From Trebouxia sp. TZW2008 (Eukaryota > Chlorophyta > Trebouxiophyceae > Trebouxiales > Trebouxiaceae), in contig BDIU01000337.1 in assembly GCA_002118135.1 (NCBI GenBank), positions 64,195 to 128,194 of the forward strand: a stretch of 64,000 nucleotides of DNA, given 5' to 3'. Positions 1 to 13,100 of this stretch are shown in pieces. The notes under the pieces are model-generated. The model did not search any database. It was not told the DNA's origin and saw only the letters and a list, made by a program, of their open reading frames with translations. Every line of letters begins with the position of its first letter. Positions within the stretch are counted from its first letter, which is position 1. Made by a program: the position numbers and the translations under genes.

Positions 1-3000
1 CCAAGTCAGCTTGGTGTGTAACAAGAATGCAGCAATCTGAACTCCTTGTCATGGGAGAAGCAAAGACCTGGGGAAAAAAGGGGGAAAAAAGGACGCAGTA
101 TGCATATTTGTATGCTTGCCTGGAACCAATGTGGCTGACTTTGTGTGGCATGTAGATGCAATTTGCATGCACTCACATCTGTAACTGTTCAAGCCATATT
201 TGGCATGTCATTGTCACCTATTGCTACAGAAGTTTTATTTTGCCCCTTGTGTGACATCATTGCAGTATCACTGCTGGTGCTGCACAGGTCAAAAGCAGCC
301 TGTGCACACCTGACAAAGAATTGAAATCTGAGCCAAAGCAGGAGGCACTGGGCAGCTATCAGGACTGACAGCGTCTCGCTGCCCACATAAAGTCTGCCAA
401 TATGCATCACATCAATCACCACCTGTCAAACACACAGCACACTTGAGATACAACATTGTCCCATGGAACAGGCAGGTGGTGTGCAGATGTGCACTCTCAA
501 ATTGCAGGTGCAGACAGTGTCAGCCTCCAACTGGAGTCATAAGTACAGCTTCAACTTCAGAAAAGAATGCAGATACAGATTCCCTCATTGTAACAGCTCA
601 AGGCAATATCTGATGTAAATGCAGTGCGGTCACTGCTGGGCAAAACAATGCAAAATGATGCATGAAGCGATCAGGACGGTCTGCATTAGCCACAACAACA
701 GGAGAGCAAGCTTGGGCAACCACAGCTCCAAGCACTGCAAGCCAAACATGTCATTGCAACAGCAAGCGCTAGACCTTGCGAGCCAAGATTATCATTGCAG
801 CAAGCTCCAACCGCTGAAAGCCAAAGCTATCATTGTAACTGCAAGCTTTAGGCACCGAAAGCCAAAGATGTCGTTGTAACAGCAAGATCACCTGCAAGAC
901 GTAGGTGGTGACATCAATCAGGTTCCAGATACCCAGCAAGCGGGAGGGGCCAAACTCAAGGACAGTGCAAGCCTCCAGATATACAAATGGCGCCATGGCA
1001 AGAAGAGCAACAGCCTCTGAGGCAAGTATGGCAAAGCCGTAGCGGTTCTGTAGGAGCTGGGGAAAACTCTTGGACAAATTTTCTTCCTACAGCTGCAGCG
1101 CAGTTGCATATGATGCAGACAGCTCTCATTTCATGCTTTTCAATGCTTCCTGTGTATGCTGCTTGGCACACATGATTGCTTGTGACATTGTGTGTGTCAG
1201 ATGAATGCGGAGCTTGCTGCAGTTGCAAACAATGTTCACGACTTGATAAGACTTATGTAAGGGCTGCCTGCTCCCATTTGTGCTTGCTCAGATTACCAAT
1301 TTCTGTCACATAGAGCAAAGCTCACAACAGACATCCAGCTGTGAATATGAGGTTAATGCAATGCACAACCTCATATCACAAGTGGGCATCACCTGAAAAA
1401 GCAGCAGGAAGCTTTGGAAGGCCAGCAGCCAGGTCACATAGCAGCCAAACTCAATCACCATCATGCCTCGTGCCCATCTGCAAAGCAGCAGCTTTCCGCC
1501 ATCACAAATTAGAATATTTGATGGCCAGTCATGAGCCTTCTTTTAAGAAAGCCGATCAACATGTCAAACGCATGGCAAAAAGCACTGTCAAAGCAAGCAA
1601 GCTGATGCTGCAACGCAAAATCAGGCCCTACAAGTTAGTAGAAAAAATCATTCCTGCAATGCTTGACAGCTGCAAGGGACAAGCAGGATCTTGCTTGTGA
1701 TAGTGAGTACAGAAAGCACCTGTTAGATACGATGCGCATGTGTTGCTTGCATGACAGAAGAAAACGAAGAAGATAACGTGCTTCAGTAAGTTGACATGGC
1801 TGATGACATGTGCCACATGACGGTAATGACCATCATCACTGAGCAAAAGTCAGCTATGATTTAGGAAAGCTGTTTTGCTGCCTCAAGGAAGAGCATGTGG
1901 TGTGTCCATTCCAATCAACCTGTCCCACTTAAAGTTGATGACAGCGCGCACTGCTGGTAGGCCAAACACAGTCTGTGAGCAAGCATCATCCTGCCATCGC
2001 TGCAACAGTGGCTTCAGCAGTCCCTCATCATCTGCTGCTGCAGCGTTTCTGATGTTGACCACATGGGCTTCAACCTCCACCATTCCTGACCAGTGCCCAC
2101 CCTGAGCTGCAGTACAAAAGTGTTTAGGGTTCCGAGAACTTGCCTGTTCCTCATTTGACCAACTTCCAGCCTGTCCTGCAGCATCAGCTTTGCCTCTTGC
2201 CCCACACTTGTTCATGGCCATCCTGATCTAGGGGTTGGGAATCTAGCTTTCATGCAATGGCTCAGTAGCTGTCTGACAGGCAACACTTTTTTGGCACATT
2301 TTCATTGCAGCATTTTCATGTTGGCCACATGGGCTTCAACTTCCACCATACCTGACCAGTGCCCACCCTGAGCTGCAGCATGAAATCATTCAGGTTTCTG
2401 AAGATTATCACTGGAATTTTCCAGATCAAGGTTTCAGGAAAACACTTGGGCTTTGCAGATTTTGCCTTTGTTGTCATGGCTCCACAGTGTCCATGAGGCC
2501 ATGATGTGCATTGCCTTTGAGGGTGCTGGGCTGCTGAGAGCAGCATCTGTTGAGCTTTGTTTGCCCAAACAGATGAGTGCGAAAAGATGTGATGTCAAAT
2601 TGCCTCAAGACGCCAACAACATTAAACCATCATGTACAGTAGGACATGTTACAGGTGTCTTGTAGATATGTCAGGATTGTGTGAGTGTGCACATTTAAAC
2701 ACAGAGCTTTGGTCACACACCCTTGTGTTTGCCTAGCAGATGCTCAAGAGTGTCTGGAACCTGCATTTTCTCACTCCACACTGCCTTGTAGTCAATGGAG
2801 TGATCTTGACTGCCAAGAGTGATCATCCCCGTGCTCCTGATCAGCGGGAAAATCAGCACATCCTGAACAAGCAAATGAAGTAGCTGCAATGCTATGTGCC
2901 GTGTTCACACCTCATCTGCAAACAACGTCATCCGACTTACTGGGACATGAAACGAGCCAAGTAAGCCGACGCCATGCCGCTCCAAGTGCCTGTTAGCATG

Positions 3001-3232
3001 CCAAAGAGTTTGTAGTCAGCACCAAGCACGAGTCATTTTGGAGCTCGAGATGCGAGACCGCTCATCTTATGTCAGCAGAAGGGCCTTACCTGATTACTGC
3101 TTCTGGCTGAGCGTCAATGAGGTGTCGAAAGTCGTGACCCGGGGCTGCACTCAAGCCTCGTTCAAGGTCCTCGGGAACCTCATCCTCCGTAGGTCCATGA
3201 TATAACAACGGTTGAGTGGTATCACCAGCCAT
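1..3232 (-). CDS. Polytopic ion-channel-like protein (TRP/ion-transport type), partial, runs off left edge
   Basis: Minus-strand exons I can support are 3232-3090 (ATG at 3232, acidic N terminus), 2106-1920, 1477-1393, 1086-892 and 422-310. Intron phases agree from 2106 leftwards (phase 2, then 0, then 0). The joined product has a pre-membrane segment ending in INFKWDRWARGMMVIEFG, then hydrophobic helices (FGCYVTWLLAFQSFLLLFQ; ASEAVALLAMAPFVYLEA) and the segment GIWNLIDVTTYVLQ. It then has MHIGRLYVGSE followed by LSVLIAAQCLLLWLRFQFF. This order is what I expect of the S2-S5 region of TRP-like cation channels. The pore and C terminus would lie left of base 1. One or two exons between 3090 and 2106 are unresolved. 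A candidate at 2862-2761 is open, with phase-0 ends, but does not phase with its neighbours. Family assignment is inference from helix layout and the W-N-L-I-D motif; another polytopic family is possible. Confidence 0.55.
741..890. repeat. About 40-bp direct repeat, four copies
   Basis: Units starting near 741, 781, 820 and 860 share AGCCAAAG, then TATCATTG or a close variant, then AACAGCAAG. They lie in the intron next to the donor at 892 of the channel-like gene. The copies differ by several substitutions, so the array is not recent. Confidence 0.6.
2310..2395 (-). pseudogene. Decayed copy of the 5' end of exon 2106-1920
   Basis: The minus strand here repeats the acceptor and roughly the first 60 bases of the channel-like exon at 2106, including the same QGGHWSGMVEVEAHV reading. 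A stop follows soon after. It lies upstream of the intact exon in transcription order, matching the echo pattern seen throughout the window. Confidence 0.7.
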
Positions 3233-4102
3233 GCCACTGTCAACAAAGACTAGACTGCGCTGTGAAGCGCGTATCGAAGCGCTGCAGGAGTTCAGGCGTG
3301 ATCTTTGCTCAGTCTTTTCGCGCTGTGGAGCGTCTTTGTCAATTTGCTGATGCAGTGCACTTCGTGTGCAGAGGTGCTGCGGCCTCCTGTGACCCTCAAG
3401 AAGCAAGTCGGAGGGCCGTGAGAAGATGTGCATGCGAAAGTCAACAGAGTCTCTCTAAGGGTCCAAAGTTTCCAACACGACGTCAACAATAAGTCAGACT
3501 TTGTCATGATTAGTCAGGCTGCATGCTTGTGCTCCATGGTTGCCTCTTCCTTGTTGAAGCCTGCCCATGAGCGCAAATGACACAGGATGTGCAACTGCAG
3601 CCGCTTTGAAGATCTTCTGAAGGCTTCCATACTTCAGCAACGTTGCATTCTTGATGATAGATCTTGGAGCTCCGAAGAGAGCATAAGCAACATGCCAGCT
3701 ACTTATGGTCCTGTGACAATGCAACCAAAGTACGCGTGACCTTTTGCACGGCAGACACACAGAAACTTTGGTGCGCTGTGCCTAGCAATCAGCTTGACGT
3801 CCCTCTCCTCTGAAAGAAAGGCAGCAGTGTGCATGCAACATTACAAATTTTTGAAGTTTAGGTCACCGGACTCGATGCTCGTTCATGATCTTTAGACGTG
3901 ACCGTCTCTGCGCCGAATCATTTTACCATGCAGTGTGGTGCGTGAAACTCCGTCTAGGTCTGCAGACGCGGACTTGACGTCCCGTGCGGCCAGCGTCAGG
4001 CGAGGGAGCAGCACCTCCACTGCTTGATCACAAAAGGCTGTCCCGCCGCAGGGCTACAACAACACTGATAGCTTGGACTGCTGGCCATCAACCGACGCTC
4101 AG
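3233..4102. promoter_or_regulatory. Divergent intergenic region between channel-like gene and SMCHD1-like gene
   Basis: The two start codons (minus 3232, plus 4103) face away from each other across about 870 bases. I see no convincing open frame with family similarity in this interval and no clear TATA box. Both promoters must lie here or in 5' exons I cannot see. The 4103 start is the first ATG in the UBL frame. Confidence 0.4.
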
Positions 4103-7100
4103 ATGCAGAAAGCTGTCAGCATTGTGCCGGTCGGCTGGCGCATCAAAGATCCCGTGCAAGTCGTGTTCGACGCAGACACAACTTTTTTGCAGCTGAAGGA
4201 ACGTATTCGCGGAGCCCTTGCAGCATCCTCCTCTGGCCCGGTGAGCTTCAACTGTATCGCCAGCTTGAGTGGCCTGCGGCCGCTGACAGTCGTCGACAAT
4301 AAGGCCCTGTTGCAAGCTTGACCTAACTGGGTTGCCAACGCTTTGTGCAGGATTTTGTACTGACTGATTTCAACATTGACTTCCGTGATGATGAAGCTGT
4401 CAGAAGCTTGCAGGCTGGCACAACTCTACATGCCTTGTTTGCAAAAGACAAACACGGCCTGCTACCCACCAAGGCAAGCAGCTATTGATGCTATAATTGA
4501 TCACAAAGCTATAAATCAAGGATCTGATGAGACAAAATTTCTGTACTATAGCTGACGTCGGCTGCAAGCACAGAGCAAAGCAACACTATTTCTGTCTCCT
4601 TTTGCTGCAGGAGCGCATCGACTTTTCACCCCATCCCAAGACACTGACAATGGCAGGCGACTATGAGTATTTTGCAGCACAGGCAAGCACGTCTGCATGC
4701 ATCTCTGATCATATTGCTCATGGTTTTGTGTGGACTTCTCCCTGATACAGTAAACTCTCTCTGTGAGGACACTCAATGTAAGGACAATTTTAATGTAAGG
4801 ACAACACCGTTGATAACCAATCACTGCATTCTGACTGCAGTGATTCCTCTGAGTAAGGACAATTTGATGTAAGGACAAGTTTGTTGGTAACCAAAGCAGC
4901 CATTACAAAGAGAGTATACTGTACCCTCTGATTTCTGACAGTGTTTGCTGATCTGAAGCTGTACTGGTTCAGATATTTATGCCAGACTTGATGAAATAAA
5001 GAGGGCAAATGACAGCGCTGTATGCACTGTACCTGCTGTCAATCAGCCAGATAAAGCCAGTGCTCAGCTCCTGCATCTTGATCTCTTCTCATGATGCTTC
5101 CCATGACACTGTCCTGGTCACTGACGCAACCTGAATTGCAGGGTCATCACCCCTTTGCATATGCACTGGCAGAGCTCATCGACAACTCCCTCAGAGCCAC
5201 TCGCAATGCAACCTCTGGCAACCAGTCCCGCAGAATCAACATATCATTTGTCACCGGACGCAGCGGGGGGCTGATCTGTGTCCAGGACAATGGCTCAGGC
5301 ATGAGCAAGCAGGCGCTGAATGAGTGGGCTGTGATGAATCTATCTATGGAAGATAGAGGGCAGCAGCCATTGGAAGCTGAACCTGCAGCTAGGGGACAGC
5401 ACACTCTGACTGGAGCTGGCAACTTTCTGACCGGCGACCTGTCATACTTTGGGGTATGTAGACTGTGCAATCATTGACAGCCTTACGTCACTGTTTGACC
5501 GTGCCATCAGCGATTGCACGCATGCTAGGGGACAGCACACTCTGACTGGAGCTGGCAACTTCTTGTCTGGCGACCTGTCATACTTTGGGGTATGTGAAGT
5601 ACAGTTGCCTTACGTCGCCTGTTGATCATGCTGCCAGCAATGGAATGCATGCTACAAATGTATCTGAGGCACAGGGTGTTGACAGCCACAGACAGGGGAC
5701 AGCACACTATGACTCGAGCTAACAATGCTCTGATTGGCGACCTGTCATAGCTTGGGGTACGTAAGCAACAACAAAAACATTTCTATGTCAGGACCTGACT
5801 CTGACACCAACAATGGAATGCATGCTGCAGTCTCACTTGACGACGCAGTAGATTGTTGTGCATTTGCCCCGAGAACAGCTGCACTGTTTAGACACTTGTG
5901 ATGGAGGATGGACTTCATTGCTGACTTGAACCTGACACATCCCTTCAATGCAACGCTGCAGCAGGTGCAGACGGCAACACAGCACATGGCCCTTGGCATC
6001 TTCTTCAACAGTACAGGCTACACTATAACAATGCAAAGCTAACAGGTCGGCTCTGACAGTACAGGCTATATCCAAACAATGCTATGTTTGTAGGTCGGGT
6101 CCAAGAATGCTGCCTTCTTCATGGGTCAATCTGTCAAGGTCACAACAAAGACAGCAGACAGCCCCTATGTTCATGAGCTGGCTCTGGTAGCAGCGGAGCT
6201 GGAGCAAAGGTACAAAGACTCAAAGGTCAGAACACTGGCCAACCACAGGAACCAACGACTTCTTGCCAGATTGCATGCATGGCTATCCAATATCCTTCCA
6301 GCGTGACATCAACATAACTCACATGCGAAATGGTCCACTTGCTGACAATAGCTCATGTTTTTTGACAGTAGCTCGTGTTTTGCAGTTTGGTTCGATGCAC
6401 TGGCCCATATTGGTAGCTAGCCAACTGCTGGAGTCGCAATGACATGAAACGAACGCATTACTACAAGCATCTTGTTGGTGCTACTGGCAGTTCATATGAC
6501 AGCATGTCAGTAAAAGGACTTGACCAGATAGTATGCCTTACTGCTCACACTGCTTGATCAAACAAGCTTTATTGAAAGCAGTACACCAGTTGTCACATGT
6601 GCCGGCTCAAGTACTGGGTGTGTGCGACAATATGGGCCAAATGCTGTCTTGCTAGGCCAGCTTAGAGGAAGCTCTGTCAGTGTGTTGAGCGCTCAGCCTT
6701 GCTGTGCCTTGCTGTACAGTCAATGCAGTCTTGCTGTGCCTTGTTGTACTGTCAATAAAGTGTTGCGGTGTCTTGCTATGCAGTCAGTGTATCAGGAGGA
6801 TCTGGTGCACCGCCTGCCTGGAGATGCATCCACCCTCAGTGCAGCAGAAGCCCAGTTTGCTGCACCAAGCCAGTGGGTGGCTGACGAAACCCAGCAGCCG
6901 TCAATTCAGCCGTCAGACAATGTTGCTGACTCTCAGCAGTCAGGCTCAGCGGGATTGAGTTTCACCAGAGTGGTCATTGCAGACCTGAAACCTGAAGTGC
7001 TTCAGCAAATTGCTGATCCGAATAAGTACGAGCAAGTCTGCCGGGACCTGGCACACTTGTATCATTACTACCTGCATGGTGAGCACGGCAACTTGGGGAT

Positions 7101-10100
7101 TGACAGCAGTGCAGCAGAGGCAGAGGAAGCTGCTCAGAAGGCACCAAAGGGCAGGAAGGGCAAACGCAAAAGCCCCTCTCCTGCTCTGGCCCCTGAGCAG
7201 CCCAAGAAGAAGAGCAGCACGCTGCCCAGTGGGCAATCTGTGCCAGACATTGTCATCCAACATGCTGCTGATGGGGCCATGGCTTGGGAAGCCCACTTGG
7301 TAGATGTCAATGATGACACAGAGAGCTTGTATCTCAGAGCACAGCAAGCACAGCTGCCCTTCAGCTTGACAGTGCCTGATCATGGTGTAGTAGCAGGTGT
7401 CTTGTGGTACTTTCCCTTTCAGAATGACCAGGAAACGCTGCCTCTAGGGCATCACCCTATGCTGCAAGCGGCGGCTGGGCAGGTTGGCAATATGACGCAG
7501 TTGACTCAGGCCGCTCAACTTACACAGCTTAGTCAGCGTCCAGTGGGAAGCCAAGCCCCCTTTGCAGGTAAGCTGTCACACAGTATTGAAGTTCCGTATG
7601 TCAGTCAAGTCAAATCATGGTGTTGTTGGCCCTTGTTTATCAGCGTGCTGGGGCTCTGCTCGAACGGCTTGGCTGCACCAATGCATCAGTTCTGCAAGAG
7701 CTGAAAGCAATTCAATTGCTTGCTGCAGTGTAGCATGTGTCAGCATGGGAATGCCTCAGGTAGCACATTACAAGGCTGCATATCAGATGAGCAGTCATCA
7801 CTGTCAAAATGCGTGTTGCAGGGGCTGAGACCGACAGCGTCATGGCAGTCAGAGCTTTGCTGCAGGCCAGCTGTCCCATGTTTGAAGCCTTCTGGCAAGG
7901 GCGCCTCATACCAGGAGCTCGCATTGACAGCCTGCCCTTTGTTGAGGTATGCATTCTGCAAACATGCTTGCTCACCCGCAATTGTTTGAGACAGCCATGG
8001 CCAGCTGTCCCATATTTAAAGCTTTCTGGGCAAAGCGACTCTTTCCTGGAGCCTGCATTGACAGCCTGCCCTTCGTTGAGGTGCAGAACATGATTTCTCA
8101 CCTACAGTTGTTTCAGACAGCCATGGCCAGCTGTCCCATGTTTGAAGCTTTCTGGCAAGGGCGGCTAATCACTGGGGCCAGCATTGACAGCCTGCCCTTT
8201 GTTGAGGTGCAGAACATACTTTGTAAACTGCCAGCTCTTTTTTGTCAATGTGAGTCCTGCTGTCTGTGCACTTGCGCTCTAAGCTCGACTGCAACATCAC
8301 AGTGTACATGTTTTTGTTCAACAACGCTCTTGAATTGCAGAGCAACATTGAGCACTGCTTCGTTAAGGTGACTCTGGCTATTCCTACTCTTTTGTGACAT
8401 GCTCCTTGTGCACAGATGGTGAGAGCAAAGAGAAGCGCAGCTCACAAAGATGCTTTGCCAGATGAAATCTTCAACCGCATTAGGGGCGCTCTGTTCTTTG
8501 GCCCAGGGTTCAAGGTGACCAGGAACAAACTGCTGTTCAGGGACAACCTTCAAGAGCTGCTTGCCGCAGCTGTCCCAAGTGAGTGTCTCAGCATAACCCC
8601 TGCAGTATACATCTACGCCATCATCTCCTGGTGACATGAAGAATGTCAAGCCATGCAGCGGCAAAAGTGCCTTTCACCTTCCAATTGTTAACAACCCCTC
8701 ACCATACATGCTGGTCCTCATTCACTGTTCAGTCTTTGTAGCACTGCAAACATAGTGCTAACAAGACAGAAAGTGAACAACAGTACTTTCAAACTTTCCT
8801 GCAACAAAAGCCAACAGGAGGGGCAGCTGCCTTCAGCACAGGCGCAAGGTATGCCACAGCATGGATCTAAACCTTAGTCAGCCATCTCAGCAAGAGCTGG
8901 CCTGGAGAGGTATCGATGCTGTGACTGCAGGCGACAGGAACCAGGAGCGCAAGTTCAAGGACTGGCTGGGCAAATGTCACAGTCAACTGGACAAAAGCCT
9001 GCGCTTTGTGCAACTGGCAGATGCTGAAGCACAGGTGCCACACTTATGCTCGCAGCGTGCATGGGCAATATGTCAAAAAGGAGTTGTTTGAGTGCTGCAG
9101 TGACTGCCATGCAAATTGTATTACACAACAGAGGCATTCCTGGTTGCGCAAGCCAGTCATCGGCCACATATGCATCTGACAGGGAGATCTAAGGCTTGCT
9201 ATCAAGTTGAGTGCGCATTTGCAGCACTTTGCAACACTTTCAGGTTCCTGCTGTGTGTTGACGCAATCACATTCACCATGCATATCAACAGTTCTGACAG
9301 CCAATGTCTTCCCTGCTGGTACAGTTTGAGCCATCACAATCTGTAGTTTGTGTGTGCGGTGTGCAGGAGAAGGTCAGGGAGCAGCTAGGTCCACAAGTGA
9401 CAGCCTTCCACAGCGTTCTGGATGGCAAAAAAACCCTGCAAAGCGGCGACGTGCTGCGGCTGGCCACCAAGCCAGTGCTCATTGGCAAGGCCCTTTTCTT
9501 CATTGTGGGACAGGTAGTCAGCACGCTGATATTGCCCTGTTTGTGCCCACTGGCCTGAGGAGGACCAGAAACATCCTGCAAGCAGCAATGCTACAAATGC
9601 AGAGCATAGCTAGCCGCTGCACTTCTTGTTGCTAAGGAGGAGCACAACCTGCTGTCTCTATGTGGCTGCAGCAGCACAGGACATACCTGCTGGCTTAATG
9701 TTTCTTTGCTTGAAAACGGCAAAGTTCAGATGATGACATCAGGTGGTTCAGGAAGCAGGGCAGTTGCTGGTGCAGCCCTTCCAAGGCGTAGCTGCTGCAG
9801 CACACAACATATCCAAACATTGAAGCTGCTCTGCAGGTGGTCCAGGAAGCAGGTGTGTATGCAAATGCGCAAGTGCTGGTGCAGCCCTTGCCTGCTGCCG
9901 TGTTCACCTTACTGTCACCGTACTGTTACGTCGGTAGTTTGCTGCGGACACAGATGGTTCAGGAGGCAGGCATGAGTGCCTATGTGTAGGTGCTGGTGCA
10001 GTTCTTGCCTGCTGCAATGTACAGCGACAAATCGAGCATCTGAGTACTGGAACCCTGTTTTTGCCCACAGACATCAGCGACTGCTGCTGACTTCGGGTGG

Positions 10101-13100
10101 TTCAGGAGGCAGGAGTGTATGCCAGCGGGCAGGTGCTGGTGCAGCCTCTGCCTGCCGCAATGTACAGCAACAGATAAAGTGATTGATAATTGGAACTCTG
10201 TTGTTGCCCATAGACATCAGCAACTGCTGCTGACTTCAGGTACTTCAGGAGGCAGGAGTGTATGCCAATGGGCAGATGCTGGTGCCATTAACGGCAAAAC
10301 AGGTCAGTGCACAGTGCCTCTGCCAATTAGACAGTTCATGCTGATGGACAGCAGTGATTGCTGCTGACACAGGTGGTTCAGCAGGCAGGTGTAAATGCCA
10401 GTGGGCAGGTGCTAGTGCAGCCCCTTGCTCTGACCTGGGTGATGCAAGACAATGTATATATGTCAACAGAAGGTGTGATGCAGGTGGTTCAGGAGGCAGG
10501 TGTGTATGCCAATGGGCAGGTGCTGGTGCAGCCCTTGCCTGCTGCCATGTATGGGGACAAGGCTCAGCGAACTGTGCCTCTGCGGCGTCTGGAGGCTGTG
10601 TTGACTGAGTCCCAGATGCAGGAGCACGTTGACAAGGAGCAGCAGAAGGTCAGTACGCCTGCCAAGCATATGTCTCCTGCTGCAATGCCAGCTCCCAGGA
10701 GTTCCAGCATGCCTGCATACACAGCAATATGGCATGCTAGCATGCATGCGTGCTCCCAGACTTTAGCTGACCACGTGCTCAAATAGAGCTCACCATAAGA
10801 AGTTAAACTTGCGTTGATGAAAGCTTGCAGATCTTGCATTGCAATTGGCCCTTGCCAGACTTGTCAACCAAACAGCTTGCCTGCAGCTCATAGTTATGTC
10901 AAGCAAGTATGCGCAAGTCCAGCTCAAGCCTGAGCTGAAACCAGCATCTGCTGCACTCTGTGCGCTCCTTGCTGCCCCTGAATGTCTCGTGAAAGATCTT
11001 GTCAATCATTTGGTCTTCAAGGCGACAAGCTGAAACAAGTCTTCACGCTTGAACTCCTTGCAGGCACCCTGCCAGCTCACAATTGAGCCTGCAGAAATCG
11101 CAACAGGCACTGCCATGCTGCTTGCCGGTGCGACAATTCCTGAGACAAGTGTGACCATCAGCAATGCAGCGGGCCAAGCTGGCATGGTCAAGGCGCAAAT
11201 TGCTGGCCAGAAAACACCCCTCAGCATTGTACAGCGGCTGTGGCGTCTGAAGGAAGGTCAAGGCAAGCCCACATCTGTGCTTATGCAAACTTACAACGTC
11301 AAGCATGTAACTTTTCCGGTCTCTGCAAGACACGGTAACAAACCATGCATGCAGTCATTGTCAGGACTGTGCAAGATCCCAGCAGCACTCTGCATGTGGT
11401 CATAGGCTGTTACAAGGCGGGAAAAGGTATATAAGAATGCCTGCAGACATGTTGTCGTTGCCTTGTTCTATGCCATATGCATGAACCTGTCTGAGTTGCT
11501 GTCGCTTTCTGGGAAGTTGTTGCCGACAGATATCCAGGTGAAAATTTTGAGGCGCATCAGTTGGCAGAGCTGAACAGCTTTCCAATCAAATTCTCTTGGA
11601 ATTTTGATGCAGCATGCCTGACATATGCGTTCCTGTGCAACACTGCAGACATACAGGATCTTATGGCGCCTGCCGCGCCAGAAACTGCCAATGAAGAGCA
11701 GCCAAGGCCAACAAAAAAAGGCAGAAAGGGTAAGAAGGGTGCAGCTGCCAAGGAGGGGGAGTCAACTGGTAGTTCAAATGCAGCAGTCATCATGGATCCA
11801 AGCAAAGGTAACAGCAGCCCTGCAAATGTACTGTTCATTTTTGGGTTCATTATTGGTGCCCAAGCATCTGTCACACACTCCATATGCCAGTCGTTTGCAG
11901 TGACGTTGCCATTAAAAGGCTGGACTCTGCGAAGCCTTCCAAAGACCCAGACACATCTGATTCTGTGATGTTTCAGCGCGTTTGATTGCTTGGGCCTTCT
12001 GTATCTTTCAGTTGGCCTGACGCACCTTTTACCCACCCATCTTTTTTGGGCAAGAAGTAAGCTTTGATGTTGCCTTTGTCCACACAACCACATTGTCGTG
12101 AATGCCTTCCTTTTCTTCCTGTCAGCTCACTTGCCTTGCATGTTTGTTCTTCTTATTTTTCCTGGGCAAGCAGGTCACCATACCTCCTGACATTGCACAG
12201 GAGAGCTGATTATGGAGATTGCCAACCACAACCCTGTTCAGGACGCTTATCAGTTTGGCGCCATCCAAGACAGCCTGGTCAGCAGTGGAGTGTATGTTCT
12301 GCAGTATGAGATGCAGCCCTCACTCCCAGGGCAAACGCCCCTTGTGTACTGCACAAAGCTCAATGTTCTGGCAGACCAGCCTGTCAGCCTACAGCTCCAG
12401 GTGCTCCAAGCACCAGCAATCATTGCACTCTCTTTGTGCACTTTGAGCTTAGTGGGCTGTGCTCATGAGCCCCTGGCAAAAAGCCAGGGCAAGCAGCTGT
12501 TGTAGCTCAATGTTATGGCAGTTCAGCCAGTCAGTCTGCAGCTCCAGAGTTGACCATACGCCATTATTGCATTGCTTGATTCTGCTGTCAATTCCGCTTA
12601 GATGCGTTCATTTCCTGCGTCTGCTTGTCAAGTCCTGCTGGCTCAACCTGTTGAGCGCTGATAGCTTTGCGCCATGGCATGAGGGGTTGGTGACAGGCCT
12701 GAAGTCTGTAGGAATTGCACAGACTGTCAATTGGGTGCTCAGTACCAAATGAGCCCTGTTGAAGTTGCCTGTTGGCTGTGCAAAGCAGGCCTATTAAGTG
12801 AGCTTGCTGCCAGCCCACCACATATGTAATCGTACAAGCACTCCCACTTTCAAAGCATCTTTTCATCAGCATAACGCCATACTGCAGGGTGAAGGGCGGG
12901 CAGCCATAGCAGGCAAGGACCTCATGCTAGGAGAGCACCTGCCTCCACTCACTCTGCTGTGCAAAGACTGCCATGGCAACATTGTACCAATGCCTGAGGT
13001 CCCAATGGGCGCTGCACTCACTGTGAAAGCTGCAGTGCCAGCTAGGCAGGCTGCTGAAGTGGCATGGGAAGCAGCAGACATAGACGTCGTGGTATCTGCT

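Noticed and set aside
1713..1846. Minus-strand segment NLLKHVIFFVFFCHASNTC as a membrane exon
   Set aside because: Its donor phase (1) does not fit the next exon, whereas exon 2106-1920 joins 1477-1393 directly in phase 2.
2761..2862. Minus-strand open segment DVLIFPLIRSTGMITLGSQD
   Set aside because: Splice sites are present, but both ends are phase 0 and neither neighbour fits; kept only as a possible exon of the channel-like gene.
4073..4102. Start of the SMCHD1-like protein at 4073
   Set aside because: The codon there is TTG; the first ATG in frame is 4103 and leaves the UBL complete.
8818..8848. Small extra exon between 8578 and 8931 in the SMCHD1-like gene
   Set aside because: It would break phase; joining 8578 directly to 8931 keeps the frame and the expected protein order.
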